64,000 nucleotides of DNA from Candidatus Caldatribacterium sp. (GTDB lineage: Bacteria; Atribacterota; Atribacteria; Atribacterales; Caldatribacteriaceae), in contig JANXBI010000003.1 in NCBI GenBank assembly GCA_025060675.1, forward strand, positions 69,444 through 133,443, read 5' to 3'. The translations under genes were made by a program, and so were the position numbers. Under the pieces are notes generated by a model, which ran no database searches, was not told the DNA's origin, and saw only the letters and a list, made by a program, of their open reading frames with translations. Shown here in pieces: positions 7,665 to 16,341 of the stretch (the first letter of the stretch is position 1; the number at the start of each line of letters is the position of its first letter).

Positions 7665-10600
7665 CGCACCATCCCTTCTCGGACCTCAAGTTGCATCGGG
7701 AAGTATCCGGCAAAATCCGGGTCATGGGTCACAATACCCACCATCTTGCCTTCCCGACTCAAACGGAATATCGCGTCAGCCACAAGGTCAAGATGCTCTC
7801 GATCAAGGGTTGAAAATCCTTCATCGATGAAAAGGCACTCAGTCCTTTTGGCGTATCGTTCCTCAAGTCGCAGACCCGACAAAGCCAAAGCAAGAGCAAG
7901 AGCAATAAGGGTTTTCTCTCCTCCTGAACACTCTTCAAGCAAACGCTCCCCTCCGCCGAATTTCCGATCAAGAACCACAATATCCGCTACATCACGATTC
8001 ACCTGCATCCGCAAAGCGTACCGTCCTCCAGAGAGCCCAAGGAGAATACGAGAACTCTCCTTCTCAAGACGGGCAAAAAGCAGTTGGAGGAGGTAATTCT
8101 TGAAGCCCCCAACCTCCAAGGCCCGCTGCAGTTCAGCGTGGACCTCATACCTTTTTGACTTCTCACCTACCGTCACCCTCAGGCGTTCCCACTCTCTTTG
8201 CTTCTCCGCGTTCTGTCGAAGTCCTTCCCGAACCTCTCCAAGGCGCTTGTGGAGGGTGCTCACCCTGCTCTCAAGGTCCAGGAGGTCCTTCTCAAGCTTC
8301 AAGAGCTCTCCTTCCACAGCGTCCTCGGAAAGCCCTAAGGCTTTTTCAAAGGCCTCTTTCTCCCTTACCTTCTTAGCCTTATGCTTCACAAGCCCTTCGA
8401 GTTCCCCCTCGAGGCGATGGAGTTCCACTCGACTCGTTCCAGGCGTTCGCCCAAGGAAGCTCAAATACACCTCTTCGCTCCATCGCCGTTTCTCAAGCTC
8501 AGCAAGGAAGAGATTCCGAAGGCGAACCTCCTCTCGAACCAACGCTTCCTTTTCTTCCCGACGCCCCTTTATGCTCTCCACAAGACGCGTTTGCTCAAGC
8601 GCAAGGACATCAAGACGTTCCTTTTTTGCTTTTGCCTCCGCCCCAAGACGCAGCACTTCTTGTTCAGCTTTCCGGAGCCTCGCCTTAAGGTCCTCTGCAA
8701 ACTCTCCGAAGACATCACTTGGAATCCCTAAGGAGGCACAATACTCGGCAAAGAGCGCTTCCTTAGGTTTGAGCGCTGCACAGAGTTTCTCCTTTTCGGA
8801 AGAGATGCCAAGAAGGCGCGCCTCTTCCTCTTTTCTCCTCTCCTCTAGGAAACGGAGCCGTTCCTGCAAGGTGAGGAGCCTTCGGCGCTGTACTTCCACC
8901 TCCTGCTGCAGCGCTTCCCTCTCCCGCCCTTTCAAGCGCACCCACTCGCGGAACCGAGAGGGGGAGAATTTCTCCCTTTCAGGGTATCCGGAAAGGGCTA
9001 AAGCTTCCCGAATACGGTCACGGAGCTCCTGCCACTCCCGGAAGAGAATTTCACTAGCGTTTTTGATGCCCTCAAGCTCCTTCCGCTTCATCTCGTATTC
9101 CCGCGACACCTCTTCTATTTCCCGCACCAGGTGCTCCTTCCGGGTAAGGAGAGAGGTTCGCTCTTCATGGAAACTTCGGTACTCCCGCTCCAGAACTACG
9201 ATATCCACCCGTTCCCGTTCTCCCTCCGGGAAAGGGACTTGGCTTCCGCACACCGGACACGTCCCTTGACGGCGCCATTCTTCTTCAAGCTCTCCAACGA
9301 CGAAAATCCTCACACCCTGATGGTACCGCGCTTCGTACTCGTCTTTCTTTGCCTCAAGAACTACAAGACGAGCCTCAAGACGCTCTCTCTCTTCAACGAG
9401 CCTTCGCAGGTGAGTATCACCCTTGGCCACTTCCTCCCGGAGCCTTTGCCATTCCCCTTTCAATCTTTCCAACTCCTGGGCTTTCCTTTGCTCTTCAGGA
9501 AGGAGTTCATCAAGAAGGCGCAAGGCCTCTTCAATCCTTGCGTGTGCCTCGTCAACTTGGGCAAGAAGAAGCTCCTTCTCACGCAGGAGTTCCTCTTCTC
9601 TTTTTCCTTCCTCCCGAAGACGCTCCTCTTCCTTGAGAAATTCGGCAATCTTTGCTTTGAGTTCTGTTTCCTTCTCCTCCCAGAGTGACAACTCCTTTTG
9701 ACCCTGCGAGAGGGCTTCAAAAAGGGGTCTTCCCCGCTCCTCGACTTCCTGGACGAGTCGTCGAAGCTTCTCCTCTTCTTCCCTCCAGCGCGCTTCCTCC
9801 TCAAGGAGCCTCGCGTGTTCCCTCTCCGTCTCTGCAAGAGCTCGCACCGTTTCCTCAAAAAGCTCCTGCTCTTTTTCCTCTTCTCTGGCCACCCGAGCCA
9901 CAAGTTCCACTACCTGCCTCCACGGTCTCTCAAAGGTCTCGTGGATACGGTGGGCAAGCTCAATCGTCTCGTCCTCCTCAACAAGGCGGAGGAGCTCTTC
10001 GCGTCTCCTCATGAGGCTTTCAACACGTTCGGTACATTCCCGGATTTCCCCAAGAACCTCTCGAAACTTCCGCAGTTTCTCAAGGCGCTCCCGAAGTACA
10101 ACCACACTTTTTTGAACCACCGCAAGCTCCCTCTCGAGAGCCTCCTCTTCCCTCTGGAGTCGAATCTCTTCCCTTTCTAAGTCTTCAGCTTCGAGAATAC
10201 GGAGCTTCTCCCGAAGCGGTCCAAGCTCTCCTTCAAGCACTTTCACCGTGTCGCGTACCTTCTCCCGTACCTTATCAATGACGCCAAGGTCAAAGAGGCT
10301 GCTCAAAGTCCTGAAGCGATCCGCTGAGGATGCTTCGACAAAGGCAAGCGTTTCCCCCTGAGGGAGAAAGACCGAAGAGCGAAACGTCAGCGCATCACAC
10401 CCAAGAAGCTCCTCAATATGGGCATTGACGATTTGCTCCCCCGAGGCAAGCGGCTTCCACCGCTCCCCCTCACGCTGCTCCAGGTACGCCACACCGCCCT
10501 GTTTCACCGAGTACTCTCGGGTGACCCGAAATCGCCTCCCCGCCACAAGGAACTCAAACTGCACCCGCAGGGCTTTGTCAGGACTCCCTCGATGGATGAG

Positions 10601-10780
10601 CTCCCTCTTGCTTCGCTCCACGCGTATCCCCCGACCGTACAAAGCAAAGTACATGGCTTCAAGAAGGGATGACTTCCCCGCTCCATTTGGGCCAACAATG
10701 ACGAAAAGATCCGAGGGAAAATCGAGCTCCACCTTCTCAATGCCCAAAAAGCGCTCTAATTTCAAAGAGAGTGGTCTCAC
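7634..10780 (-). CDS. sbcC: SbcC/Rad50 DNA repair ATPase
   Basis: 1048 residues with the full SbcC/Rad50 layout: N-terminal Walker A GPNGAGKSSLLEAMYFAL (about residues 29-46), two very long Glu/Arg/Lys-rich coiled coils, a zinc hook CPVCG near residue 507 at their apex, then signature motif CSGGEKTLIALALA (about 948) and Walker B CLFIDEGFSTLD (about 975-986). It forms the ATP-driven clamp of the Mre11-Rad50 complex that tethers and processes broken DNA ends. It overlaps sbcD by four bases (ATGA) and nurA by 31, a sign of tight translational coupling. Nothing is truncated. Confidence 0.96.
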   Translation of the reverse strand: MRPLSLKLERFLGIEKVELDFPSDLFVIVGPNGAGKSSLLEAMYFALYGRGIRVERSKRELIHRGSPDKALRVQFEFLVAGRRFRVTREYSVKQGGVAYLEQREGERWKPLASGEQIVNAHIEELLGCDALTFRSSVFLPQGETLAFVEASSADRFRTLSSLFDLGVIDKVREKVRDTVKVLEGELGPLREKLRILEAEDLEREEIRLQREEEALERELAVVQKSVVVLRERLEKLRKFREVLGEIRECTERVESLMRRREELLRLVEEDETIELAHRIHETFERPWRQVVELVARVAREEEKEQELFEETVRALAETEREHARLLEEEARWREEEEKLRRLVQEVEERGRPLFEALSQGQKELSLWEEKETELKAKIAEFLKEEERLREEGKREEELLREKELLLAQVDEAHARIEEALRLLDELLPEEQRKAQELERLKGEWQRLREEVAKGDTHLRRLVEERERLEARLVVLEAKKDEYEARYHQGVRIFVVGELEEEWRRQGTCPVCGSQVPFPEGERERVDIVVLEREYRSFHEERTSLLTRKEHLVREIEEVSREYEMKRKELEGIKNASEILFREWQELRDRIREALALSGYPEREKFSPSRFREWVRLKGREREALQQEVEVQRRRLLTLQERLRFLEERRKEEEARLLGISSEKEKLCAALKPKEALFAEYCASLGIPSDVFGEFAEDLKARLRKAEQEVLRLGAEAKAKKERLDVLALEQTRLVESIKGRREEKEALVREEVRLRNLFLAELEKRRWSEEVYLSFLGRTPGTSRVELHRLEGELEGLVKHKAKKVREKEAFEKALGLSEDAVEGELLKLEKDLLDLESRVSTLHKRLGEVREGLRQNAEKQREWERLRVTVGEKSKRYEVHAELQRALEVGGFKNYLLQLLFARLEKESSRILLGLSGGRYALRMQVNRDVADIVVLDRKFGGGERLLEECSGGEKTLIALALALALSGLRLEERYAKRTECLFIDEGFSTLDREHLDLVADAIFRLSREGKMVGIVTHDPDFAGYFPMQLEVREGMVRWRRNENLAI

Positions 10781-11931
10781 GGTTTTTCCCCCTCAAGAAC
10801 CTGCCGATAATACGTCGCAAAGCATTGCACCACTTCTCCTGAGAACCCCTTTTCTTGGGCAAACTGAGCAAAGAGTTCTGGCAAAGCGGCAACATCAAAA
10901 GAGGAAGCCATTGCTTCTTCTTGTCGTTCCTCTTCATCCCATAGAGTCTCAACCACAACCACTTCGAAACGCTCCCCTCGAAGGTTTTTGAGCTCACCCA
11001 TCCACTCTGGAGAGAGAATGTCACCCCGAACACGAAATCGGATGTAATTGCGCCGACTATTCCGAAGCTGTTCCTCCACGAGGCGGCGCACTTCAAGCAT
11101 TCCCAAGGGCTTCTCAAGGTCGATGCTCACCAAAGACGAGGTTTCAAGAAACACTGGATTGACCCTCGGCTTCTCCCCTGGAACAAGCTCAACGAGGAGA
11201 AACGCGCCTTTCTCCCCCGGATTTCGGAAGTTATCCGGAACAAGAGACGAAGGGTAACAAAGGACAAAAGGGTCCTGGAGGCAGGTATATCCATGGAGAT
11301 GCCCTAAGGCACCATAAGAAAACCCGTGGGGGAAATCGGCTCTCCTCACAAAAATCTCTCGAGAGGCATTAGCCTCAGCGTAAAAGGCCAACTCTTCCAC
11401 CGTCAAGTGCCCAAGGAGGACGTGGAAATGACGGGGGTTGAAAGCAGCTGTCCATTTGCGCATCGCCTCTCTCAAGTACATCTTCGCCCGTTCCTGAATC
11501 GCCTCCCCGGGATACTCGGCAAGGAATCGCGAAAGAGGGAGATAGGGAACTGGGAAAACGGTTACCTCGATGTCTGGGAAGTCCCGCGGCATCATGTCTC
11601 GGATAATCACGACCTTTGGAGGAAAGACCTTCTGCAGGGCCTCCACAGCATACCAATCATGGTTGCCAATGACCCAGACAAAAGGGGCAACGCGGGAGAG
11701 CTCGATGACCGCCTCTACCGCAAGCTGGATGGCTTCCCTGGGAGGATGGTAGTACTGATGGAAGAGGTCTCCCGCGTGGAGGATGAGATCAACGTGTTCC
11801 TGTTGCGCTACCTCAAGGAGCCTCGTAAGGCACTCCTTTTGCTCCTCAAGACGGTTCACTTCCCGATGACTTCTCCAGGACACAAGTCCCAGGTGCCAGT
11901 CAGCCGTATGGAGGATTTTAAGCGGCCTCAT
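10777..11931 (-). CDS. sbcD: SbcD/Mre11 nuclease
   Basis: 384 residues with calcineurin-like phosphoesterase motifs in order: ILHTADWHLG, LILHAGDLFH, VIGNHDW, LLGHLTVEEL and GALGHLHGY. These supply the Asp, His and Asn ligands of the two Mn ions. A C-terminal capping region follows (residues ~280-384). The ATG at 11931 is chosen because MRPLKILHTADWH is the typical beginning; longer frames would run through the promoter of the divergent EamA gene. It is the first gene of the repair operon. SbcD is the 3'-5' exonuclease and endonuclease partner of SbcC. Confidence 0.95.
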   Translation of the reverse strand: MRPLKILHTADWHLGLVSWRSHREVNRLEEQKECLTRLLEVAQQEHVDLILHAGDLFHQYYHPPREAIQLAVEAVIELSRVAPFVWVIGNHDWYAVEALQKVFPPKVVIIRDMMPRDFPDIEVTVFPVPYLPLSRFLAEYPGEAIQERAKMYLREAMRKWTAAFNPRHFHVLLGHLTVEELAFYAEANASREIFVRRADFPHGFSYGALGHLHGYTCLQDPFVLCYPSSLVPDNFRNPGEKGAFLLVELVPGEKPRVNPVFLETSSLVSIDLEKPLGMLEVRRLVEEQLRNSRRNYIRFRVRGDILSPEWMGELKNLRGERFEVVVVETLWDEEERQEEAMASSFDVAALPELFAQFAQEKGFSGEVVQCFATYYRQVLEGEKP

Positions 11932-11949
11932 GTTCGTCCCACCGGAATA

Positions 11950-11980
11950 TTGTACCAAAATCGTGGAGGCTCTGTATAAT
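11950..11980 (+). promoter_or_regulatory. promoter of the EamA gene, probably giving a leaderless mRNA
   Basis: TATAAT at 11975-11980 with TTGTAC at 11950-11955 (19-base spacer). The start codon of the next gene begins at 11987, seven bases after the -10 box, where transcription would normally start. Confidence 0.65.
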
Positions 11981-11986
11981 AAAGAC

Positions 11987-12841
11987 ATGCAGAGCGTCCG
12001 TGCCTATCTCCCTATCTTTGGCGTGCTCCTCTTTTGGGGGCTTTCTTGGCCTTTCTCAAAGGCAGCCCTGCAGTACATGTCTCCTTACGTCCTTTCTCTC
12101 TTCCGATTTGCCATGGGAGCAGTCTTTTTCCTCTGTTTCACCCGAAAGCTCCTCGTGAACCCAAAAATCCTTCTTGGAGCACTCATGAATGGTGTGTGCT
12201 TCGTCACCCTGGTGAACTTCGCCGTTCAAGCTTCCCAACACCCCGCTTTAGCTTCAAGCCTCGTGTACACGCAACCGCTTTTCGTCGCTCTCCTTGCAAC
12301 CCTCTGTGGTGAAGAAAGGCTTTCCCTACACCAGGGAGTTGGCATACTCCTCGCCTTCTTTGGCATTCTCGTCTCGGCACAAAGTGTCCACTTTGACCGG
12401 GGGGCAACGCTTGCCATTGCCTCAGGCTTCCTCTGGTCCTTAGGCATCCTCTACTACCGGAGGTACCTCAAAGAGGTTGACCTGGTCCATTTCAACGCTT
12501 CCTTGAACTTCTTCTCTACCATTGCTCTTGTCCCCTTCCTCCTCCACAAGGCGTACTTTGTCCCCTCCAAAGAAGCACTCTTTTGGGGGTTTTGCACCGC
12601 TTGCTCTGCACAGGTTGCAGGTTTCTTCTTCTGGTTCTTAAGCCTTAAAACCCTTGGAGCGGTCACCTCAAGCACCTTCTCACTCCTTGTGCCTGCCTTT
12701 GCATACCTCTTCACCTATTTCATCATGGGCCAGGTGCCAACCTCCCGACAGGTTCTGGGATCCTCTCTCACACTCCTTGGGGTTCTCCTTGCCCAGTGGA
12801 AAAAGAGGAAACATTTATGGAAACCTTCTTCTGGGTCGTAG
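11987..12841 (+). CDS. EamA/DMT-family transporter
   Basis: 284 residues with about ten hydrophobic helices in two homologous EamA halves: FWGLSWPFSKAALQYMSPYVLSLFRFAMGA starts the first and SGFLWSLGILYYRRYL the second. Drug/metabolite transporters of this family export amino acids, nucleosides or other small metabolites; substrate cannot be read from sequence. ATG at 11987 (MQSVRAYL) is used; GGAGG lies too far upstream (18 bases) and a consensus -10 box ends six bases before the codon, so translation probably begins at the very 5' end of the mRNA. It overlaps the next gene by 25 bases. Confidence 0.85.
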   Translation: MQSVRAYLPIFGVLLFWGLSWPFSKAALQYMSPYVLSLFRFAMGAVFFLCFTRKLLVNPKILLGALMNGVCFVTLVNFAVQASQHPALASSLVYTQPLFVALLATLCGEERLSLHQGVGILLAFFGILVSAQSVHFDRGATLAIASGFLWSLGILYYRRYLKEVDLVHFNASLNFFSTIALVPFLLHKAYFVPSKEALFWGFCTACSAQVAGFFFWFLSLKTLGAVTSSTFSLLVPAFAYLFTYFIMGQVPTSRQVLGSSLTLLGVLLAQWKKRKHLWKPSSGS

Positions 12842-13365
12842 TTGCGCTCTGGCTCATCCTTGACCTCTACGTGCTCTTTGCCCGTAACCGTGACCTCCGA
12901 AATATTGCCGATTGGAAGAGCAAATTCGTTATCATCGCCTCCGTAAGCAGCGGGGTCACCTTGGCGGTGATTCCGGAAGACTTTCGTCTTTCGTGGCTTG
13001 TACGAGAACGATTCACTGCAGTGCACCACGTCGGGGTTGTCCTCATGGTGGGTGGTATAACGCTCCGTCTTCTTGCGATTCGAACTCTGGGGAAGTACTT
13101 CACTCCAGATATCGCCCTTGTTGAAGGACAGCGAATCGTCACCACAGGGGTTTACCGTTTCCTGCGTCACCCAAGCTATACAGGGGAGCTCCTTGCCTTT
13201 GGTGGTGTGGCTTTGGTTTTCTGGCACTTCCCCTCATCCCTGTACATCTTCCTTTTCCCCCTTCTTGGATTTCTCTACCGAGCTCTCCTTGAGGAACGGA
13301 AGCTCCTTGAGTTCTTTGGAGAAGAGTACAGGGAATACATGAGGAGAACCCGCCGGTTCATATAG
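12817..13365 (+). CDS. isoprenylcysteine carboxylmethyltransferase (ICMT/PEMT)-family membrane protein
   Basis: 182 residues with four to five membrane segments. The C-terminal half has the family signature GVYRFLRHPSYTGELLAFGG...ALLEERKLLEFFGEEYREYMRRTRRFI; the Arg-His-Pro and the late Glu-Glu/Tyr contact S-adenosylmethionine in this fold. Bacterial members methylate or modify lipids or small molecules; prenylated Cys substrates are not expected. The ATG at 12817 has GAGGAAAC at a suitable gap inside the end of the EamA gene, so it is coupled to it. Substrate unknown. Confidence 0.82.
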   Translation: METFFWVVVALWLILDLYVLFARNRDLRNIADWKSKFVIIASVSSGVTLAVIPEDFRLSWLVRERFTAVHHVGVVLMVGGITLRLLAIRTLGKYFTPDIALVEGQRIVTTGVYRFLRHPSYTGELLAFGGVALVFWHFPSSLYIFLFPLLGFLYRALLEERKLLEFFGEEYREYMRRTRRFI

Positions 13366-13402
13366 TAAAAAGGAATCGATTGGCAGAAAGTGGGAAAAGA
13401 CC

Positions 13403-13951
13403 ATGGCAAAGGGACTTCCTTTCTTTGGACTCTTTCTCCTTTTCGCCCTCCTCAACCCCTCTCCAAGTGGTGCTATTGCACCGGGAGATACAATCCCACC
13501 CTTCACAGTGGTTTTCCCTGGCAAGGATGGGGACAAGTTGCTCACTGCGAACGACCTTCTCGGCTACGTCACTGTCCTCTTCTACGATACCCGACACACT
13601 GCCCCTACAAACAACGACCTCAAGTACGCCATTCGCGACTTCCAAAAGGCAAATCTCCCTGTCTCTGCCTCCCTCATGGTTGTGCAAATCATCGATGCCT
13701 CGAGTGCCAACGTGTTCACCCGTACGATTTGGAAACGGAAAATCCGAGAGAACGCTAAGCGATATGGAATCCCCATTTACGCCGACTGGACCGGGGCAAT
13801 GCGTCGCGATTTTGACTTCTCTCCAAAGGAGAGCAACATCCTCATCGTCGACCCCAAGGGTGTTGTGCGCTTCGCCTTTCAAGGGAATCCCCAAGGGGAA
13901 GATTGGGAAAGGCTTTTCAAAGTTCTGCATTCCCTGATAGAAGCCACGTAA
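13403..13951 (+). CDS. exported thioredoxin-fold (redoxin/YtfJ-like) protein without active cysteines
   Basis: 182 residues. A signal peptide (PFFGLFLLFALLNPSPSGA) precedes a domain built like a redoxin: APGDTIPPFTVVFPGKDGDKLLTANDLLGYVTVLFYDTR, then ANVFTRTIWKRKIRENAKRYGIPIYADWTGAMRRDF and the strand NILIVDPKGVVRFAFQG. Where peroxiredoxins or TlpA proteins carry Cys, DTRHTAPTN has none, so it is unlikely to be a classical reductase. It may bind partners or scavenge by another route. It lies 37 bases after the ICMT-like gene in the same direction. Confidence 0.7.
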   Translation: MAKGLPFFGLFLLFALLNPSPSGAIAPGDTIPPFTVVFPGKDGDKLLTANDLLGYVTVLFYDTRHTAPTNNDLKYAIRDFQKANLPVSASLMVVQIIDASSANVFTRTIWKRKIRENAKRYGIPIYADWTGAMRRDFDFSPKESNILIVDPKGVVRFAFQGNPQGEDWERLFKVLHSLIEAT

Positions 13952-13976
13952 TCCGTAGTGCTTATCAAAAGTCTTG

Positions 13977-14006
13977 ATCCCCAAAGAACTCGCTTTTCTT
14001 TGGGAT
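13977..14006. repeat. stem-loop after the redoxin-like gene
   Basis: ATCCCCAAAG pairs with CTTTGGGAT across an 11-base loop. No T-run follows, so it may protect or weakly terminate the transcript rather than act as a strong intrinsic terminator. Confidence 0.45.
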
Positions 14007-14142
14007 ACTCGAGGGTTGCGCAAACCCTCTGAAAGGGCACAAGGAAAGAGGGTCTATGCCGACTTTTCCTCACAATGCTTGCCCAAAACCACGTTTGGAA
14101 AAGTTCCAGAAAAAGAAGCATCCATCCACACCAGCAGAGGGA

Positions 14143-14171
14143 TTGACAGGAGGAGGGTTTTTAGGTATAAA
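14143..14171 (+). promoter_or_regulatory. sigma-70 type promoter of the ROK/sugar operon
   Basis: TTGACA at 14143-14148, a 17-base spacer, and TATAAA at 14166-14171. Transcription would begin near 14178, about 26 bases before the ROK start codon. Confidence 0.8.
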
Positions 14172-14203
14172 GAGGACGAGATTCTTTTTTCACTCAAAGA
14201 ATT

Positions 14204-15406
14204 ATGACGCCGGTATACCAACGACGGGTTCGGGAAGAAAACCTGAAAAAGGTGCTCCGGCTCATCCACCGAGTGGGGAGCACAAGCCGTCCGGCCATCG
14301 CTCGAGAATTCCGCTTGAGCCCTGCTACGGTAACAAGCCTTGTTGCCGAGCTCAAAAGACGTGGTCTGGTGCGAGAGAATGGATTTGGTGAATCCACCGG
14401 GGGAAGGAAACCAGCAATTCTTGAGTTCAATACCGAGTGGGCTTGGGTTGTGGCGGCAAAAATCGGGGTCAAAAGGGTTCGAGTAGGTCTTGCAAACCTC
14501 AAGGGAGAGCTCAAAAGCAAAACTGTTGAGCCCCTCGTCTCATCCCATTTCCAAGATGTGATTGCACAAATCCTCCGTATGGTGCAGGCACTCCTTGTAG
14601 CGACTCCGCATCCGCGTATCCTTGGCATGGGGGTGTGTTGCCCCGGGGTGATTGACCGAGAAACGGGTGAGGTTGTCAAGGCCGTAAATCTTGGATGGTA
14701 CAACGTTCCTCTCCAGAAGCTCCTTTCTGAGCACTTCGAATGGCCAGTCTTCGTTGAAGATGGTGCTGACGCTGGTGCCTTAGGGGAGAAGTGGTTTGGG
14801 AACGGGAAAGATGTGAAAAACCTCATCTACGTCGTTGTTGGGAATGGCATCGGCTCGGGAGTAATCGTCAACGGCGAGCTGTACACGGGTCATCAACATG
14901 CCGCAGGAGAATTTGGCCACACGAGCATCGATTTCTCCGGTCCTCCGTGCCCTTGTGGCAATCGCGGGTGTCTTGAGCTCTACGCCTCAGCCTTAGCCAT
15001 CGTGCGCAAGGCGCAAGAGGCTATCGCCAAAGGGGAACCAACCATCATCCGTGACCTTGCAGAAGAGGAAGGCGAGCTCTCTGGGGAACTCATAAGCGAA
15101 GCAGCATTCCTTGGAGACGCCGTTGCCCTCCGCATTTTCCAAGAAACAGGAGAACTCCTGGGCAAGGCCATAGGGAATCTTGTGAACATCTTTGACCCAG
15201 AGATGGTTATCCTCGGAGGAGGGTTGTCGCTTGCCCACCCAATATTTTTCGAGACCATAGCCACAACCGTAAAGCACTATTCCCTTTTCCTCCACCGTGA
15301 ACCCGTGGAGGTCCGTAGAGCTTTCTTTGGAGGCGATTCGGAACTTGTAGGAGCGGCAGCGTTAACCGTCGAGCGGGTTTTCGGAGAGCGTGTTCCAGGA
15401 GCATGA
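14204..15406 (+). CDS. ROK-family transcriptional regulator / sugar kinase
   Basis: 400 residues. An N-terminal winged helix (residues ~10-65: LKKVLRLIHRVGSTSRPAIAREFRLSPATVTSLVAEL) marks it as a regulator. The ROK kinase fold follows, with IVNGELYTGHQHAAGEFGH and the zinc site CPCGNRGCLE near residues 248-257. Regulators of this type (NagC, Mlc, XylR) bind a sugar or sugar phosphate; kinase activity may be lost. Being the first gene after a consensus promoter and before the sugar isomerase and ABC genes, it probably controls this operon. ATG at 14204 has only a weak ribosome site (AAAGA). Confidence 0.88.
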   Translation: MTPVYQRRVREENLKKVLRLIHRVGSTSRPAIAREFRLSPATVTSLVAELKRRGLVRENGFGESTGGRKPAILEFNTEWAWVVAAKIGVKRVRVGLANLKGELKSKTVEPLVSSHFQDVIAQILRMVQALLVATPHPRILGMGVCCPGVIDRETGEVVKAVNLGWYNVPLQKLLSEHFEWPVFVEDGADAGALGEKWFGNGKDVKNLIYVVVGNGIGSGVIVNGELYTGHQHAAGEFGHTSIDFSGPPCPCGNRGCLELYASALAIVRKAQEAIAKGEPTIIRDLAEEEGELSGELISEAAFLGDAVALRIFQETGELLGKAIGNLVNIFDPEMVILGGGLSLAHPIFFETIATTVKHYSLFLHREPVEVRRAFFGGDSELVGAAALTVERVFGERVPGA

Positions 15407-15419
15407 AAGGAGGGAAACT

Positions 15420-16283
15420 ATGAAAAAAGGCATTAATCAGTGGGCTTTTCCTGCTAATGCTACCTTTCGGGAGATTTTTGAGCTCGCGAAAAAACATGGC
15501 TTCCAGGGCCTTGAGCTCTGCCCTGATGAGGAGGGATTACTTCCTCTCAGACCAAAAAAGGATGTGCTCCACGAACTCTCTTCCCTCTCTCAGGACACAG
15601 GAATCGCCATCCGGAGCTTTGCCACTGGGCTCTTTTGGAAGTACAACTTAGCCTCCCCTGACGCCTCCTGTCGCGAAAAGGCAAAGGATGTCGTGAAAGC
15701 CCTTATTGACCTTGCCTACGAGCTCTCCGTACCCTCGGTTCTCGTCATTCCAGGTTATGTCCATGTCCCTTGGGACCCCTCTTCAGAGCTTGTGCCTTAT
15801 GACGATGTTCTCAAAAGGGCAAGAGAAAGTCTCCAAGAAGTCTTGCCCTATGCCCAGAGTGCCGGGGTTGTCCTTGCCCTTGAGAACGTCTGGAACGAGT
15901 GTTTCCTCTCTCCTCTTGAGTTCGCTTCTTTCATCGATGTGTTCGCAAGCCCTTTCATCAAAGCCCACTTCGATACTGGAAATGTCGTTCTTTTCGGGTA
16001 CCCAGAGCACTGGATTGCCATTCTTGGGAAACGTATTGCCACGGTCCATGTGAAAGACTTTAAGAAAGCCGTGGGAACTCTTGCAGGATTCTGTCTCCCC
16101 CTTGAGGGAGATGTTCACTGGCCTGAGGTGATGCAGGCTCTACAGAGCATCCCCTACAATGACTACCTCATTGCCGAGTTCATTCCTCCGTACCGCTACA
16201 GCACCGAGGCCCTCCTTTCAAACCTCTCGTACAACATGGATATCCTTATAGAACTGGCTCAAGGAGGTGGTGTGAAAGCGTAA
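15420..16283 (+). CDS. sugar phosphate isomerase/epimerase-like TIM barrel (AP endonuclease family 2 fold)
   Basis: 287 residues. Family signs are KKHGFQGLELCPDEEG near the start, VLALENVWNECFLSPLEFASFID with a likely metal-binding Glu, IKAHFDTGNVVLFG, TVHVKDFK (His-Val-Lys-Asp) and the terminal Glu in LIAEFIPPYRYS. These are the usual metal ligands of xylose-isomerase-like TIM barrels (e.g. IolE/IolI, tagatose epimerases). The ATG at 15420 follows GGAGGG by six bases. It lies 13 bases after the ROK gene. Likely acts on the sugar imported by the next genes; specific substrate unknown. Confidence 0.82.
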   Translation: MKKGINQWAFPANATFREIFELAKKHGFQGLELCPDEEGLLPLRPKKDVLHELSSLSQDTGIAIRSFATGLFWKYNLASPDASCREKAKDVVKALIDLAYELSVPSVLVIPGYVHVPWDPSSELVPYDDVLKRARESLQEVLPYAQSAGVVLALENVWNECFLSPLEFASFIDVFASPFIKAHFDTGNVVLFGYPEHWIAILGKRIATVHVKDFKKAVGTLAGFCLPLEGDVHWPEVMQALQSIPYNDYLIAEFIPPYRYSTEALLSNLSYNMDILIELAQGGGVKA

Positions 16284-16341
16284 AAACTGAAGACAAGACC
16301 CCTTTTCCCCTTCTCAAAATCTTCACGAAGGAGGGAAAACC

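Noticed and set aside
8100..9269. Long plus-strand open frame opposite sbcC
   Set aside because: It is the reverse of the Glu/Arg-rich coiled-coil coding sequence, giving a Ser/Arg-rich peptide without features; sbcC is clearly the real gene.
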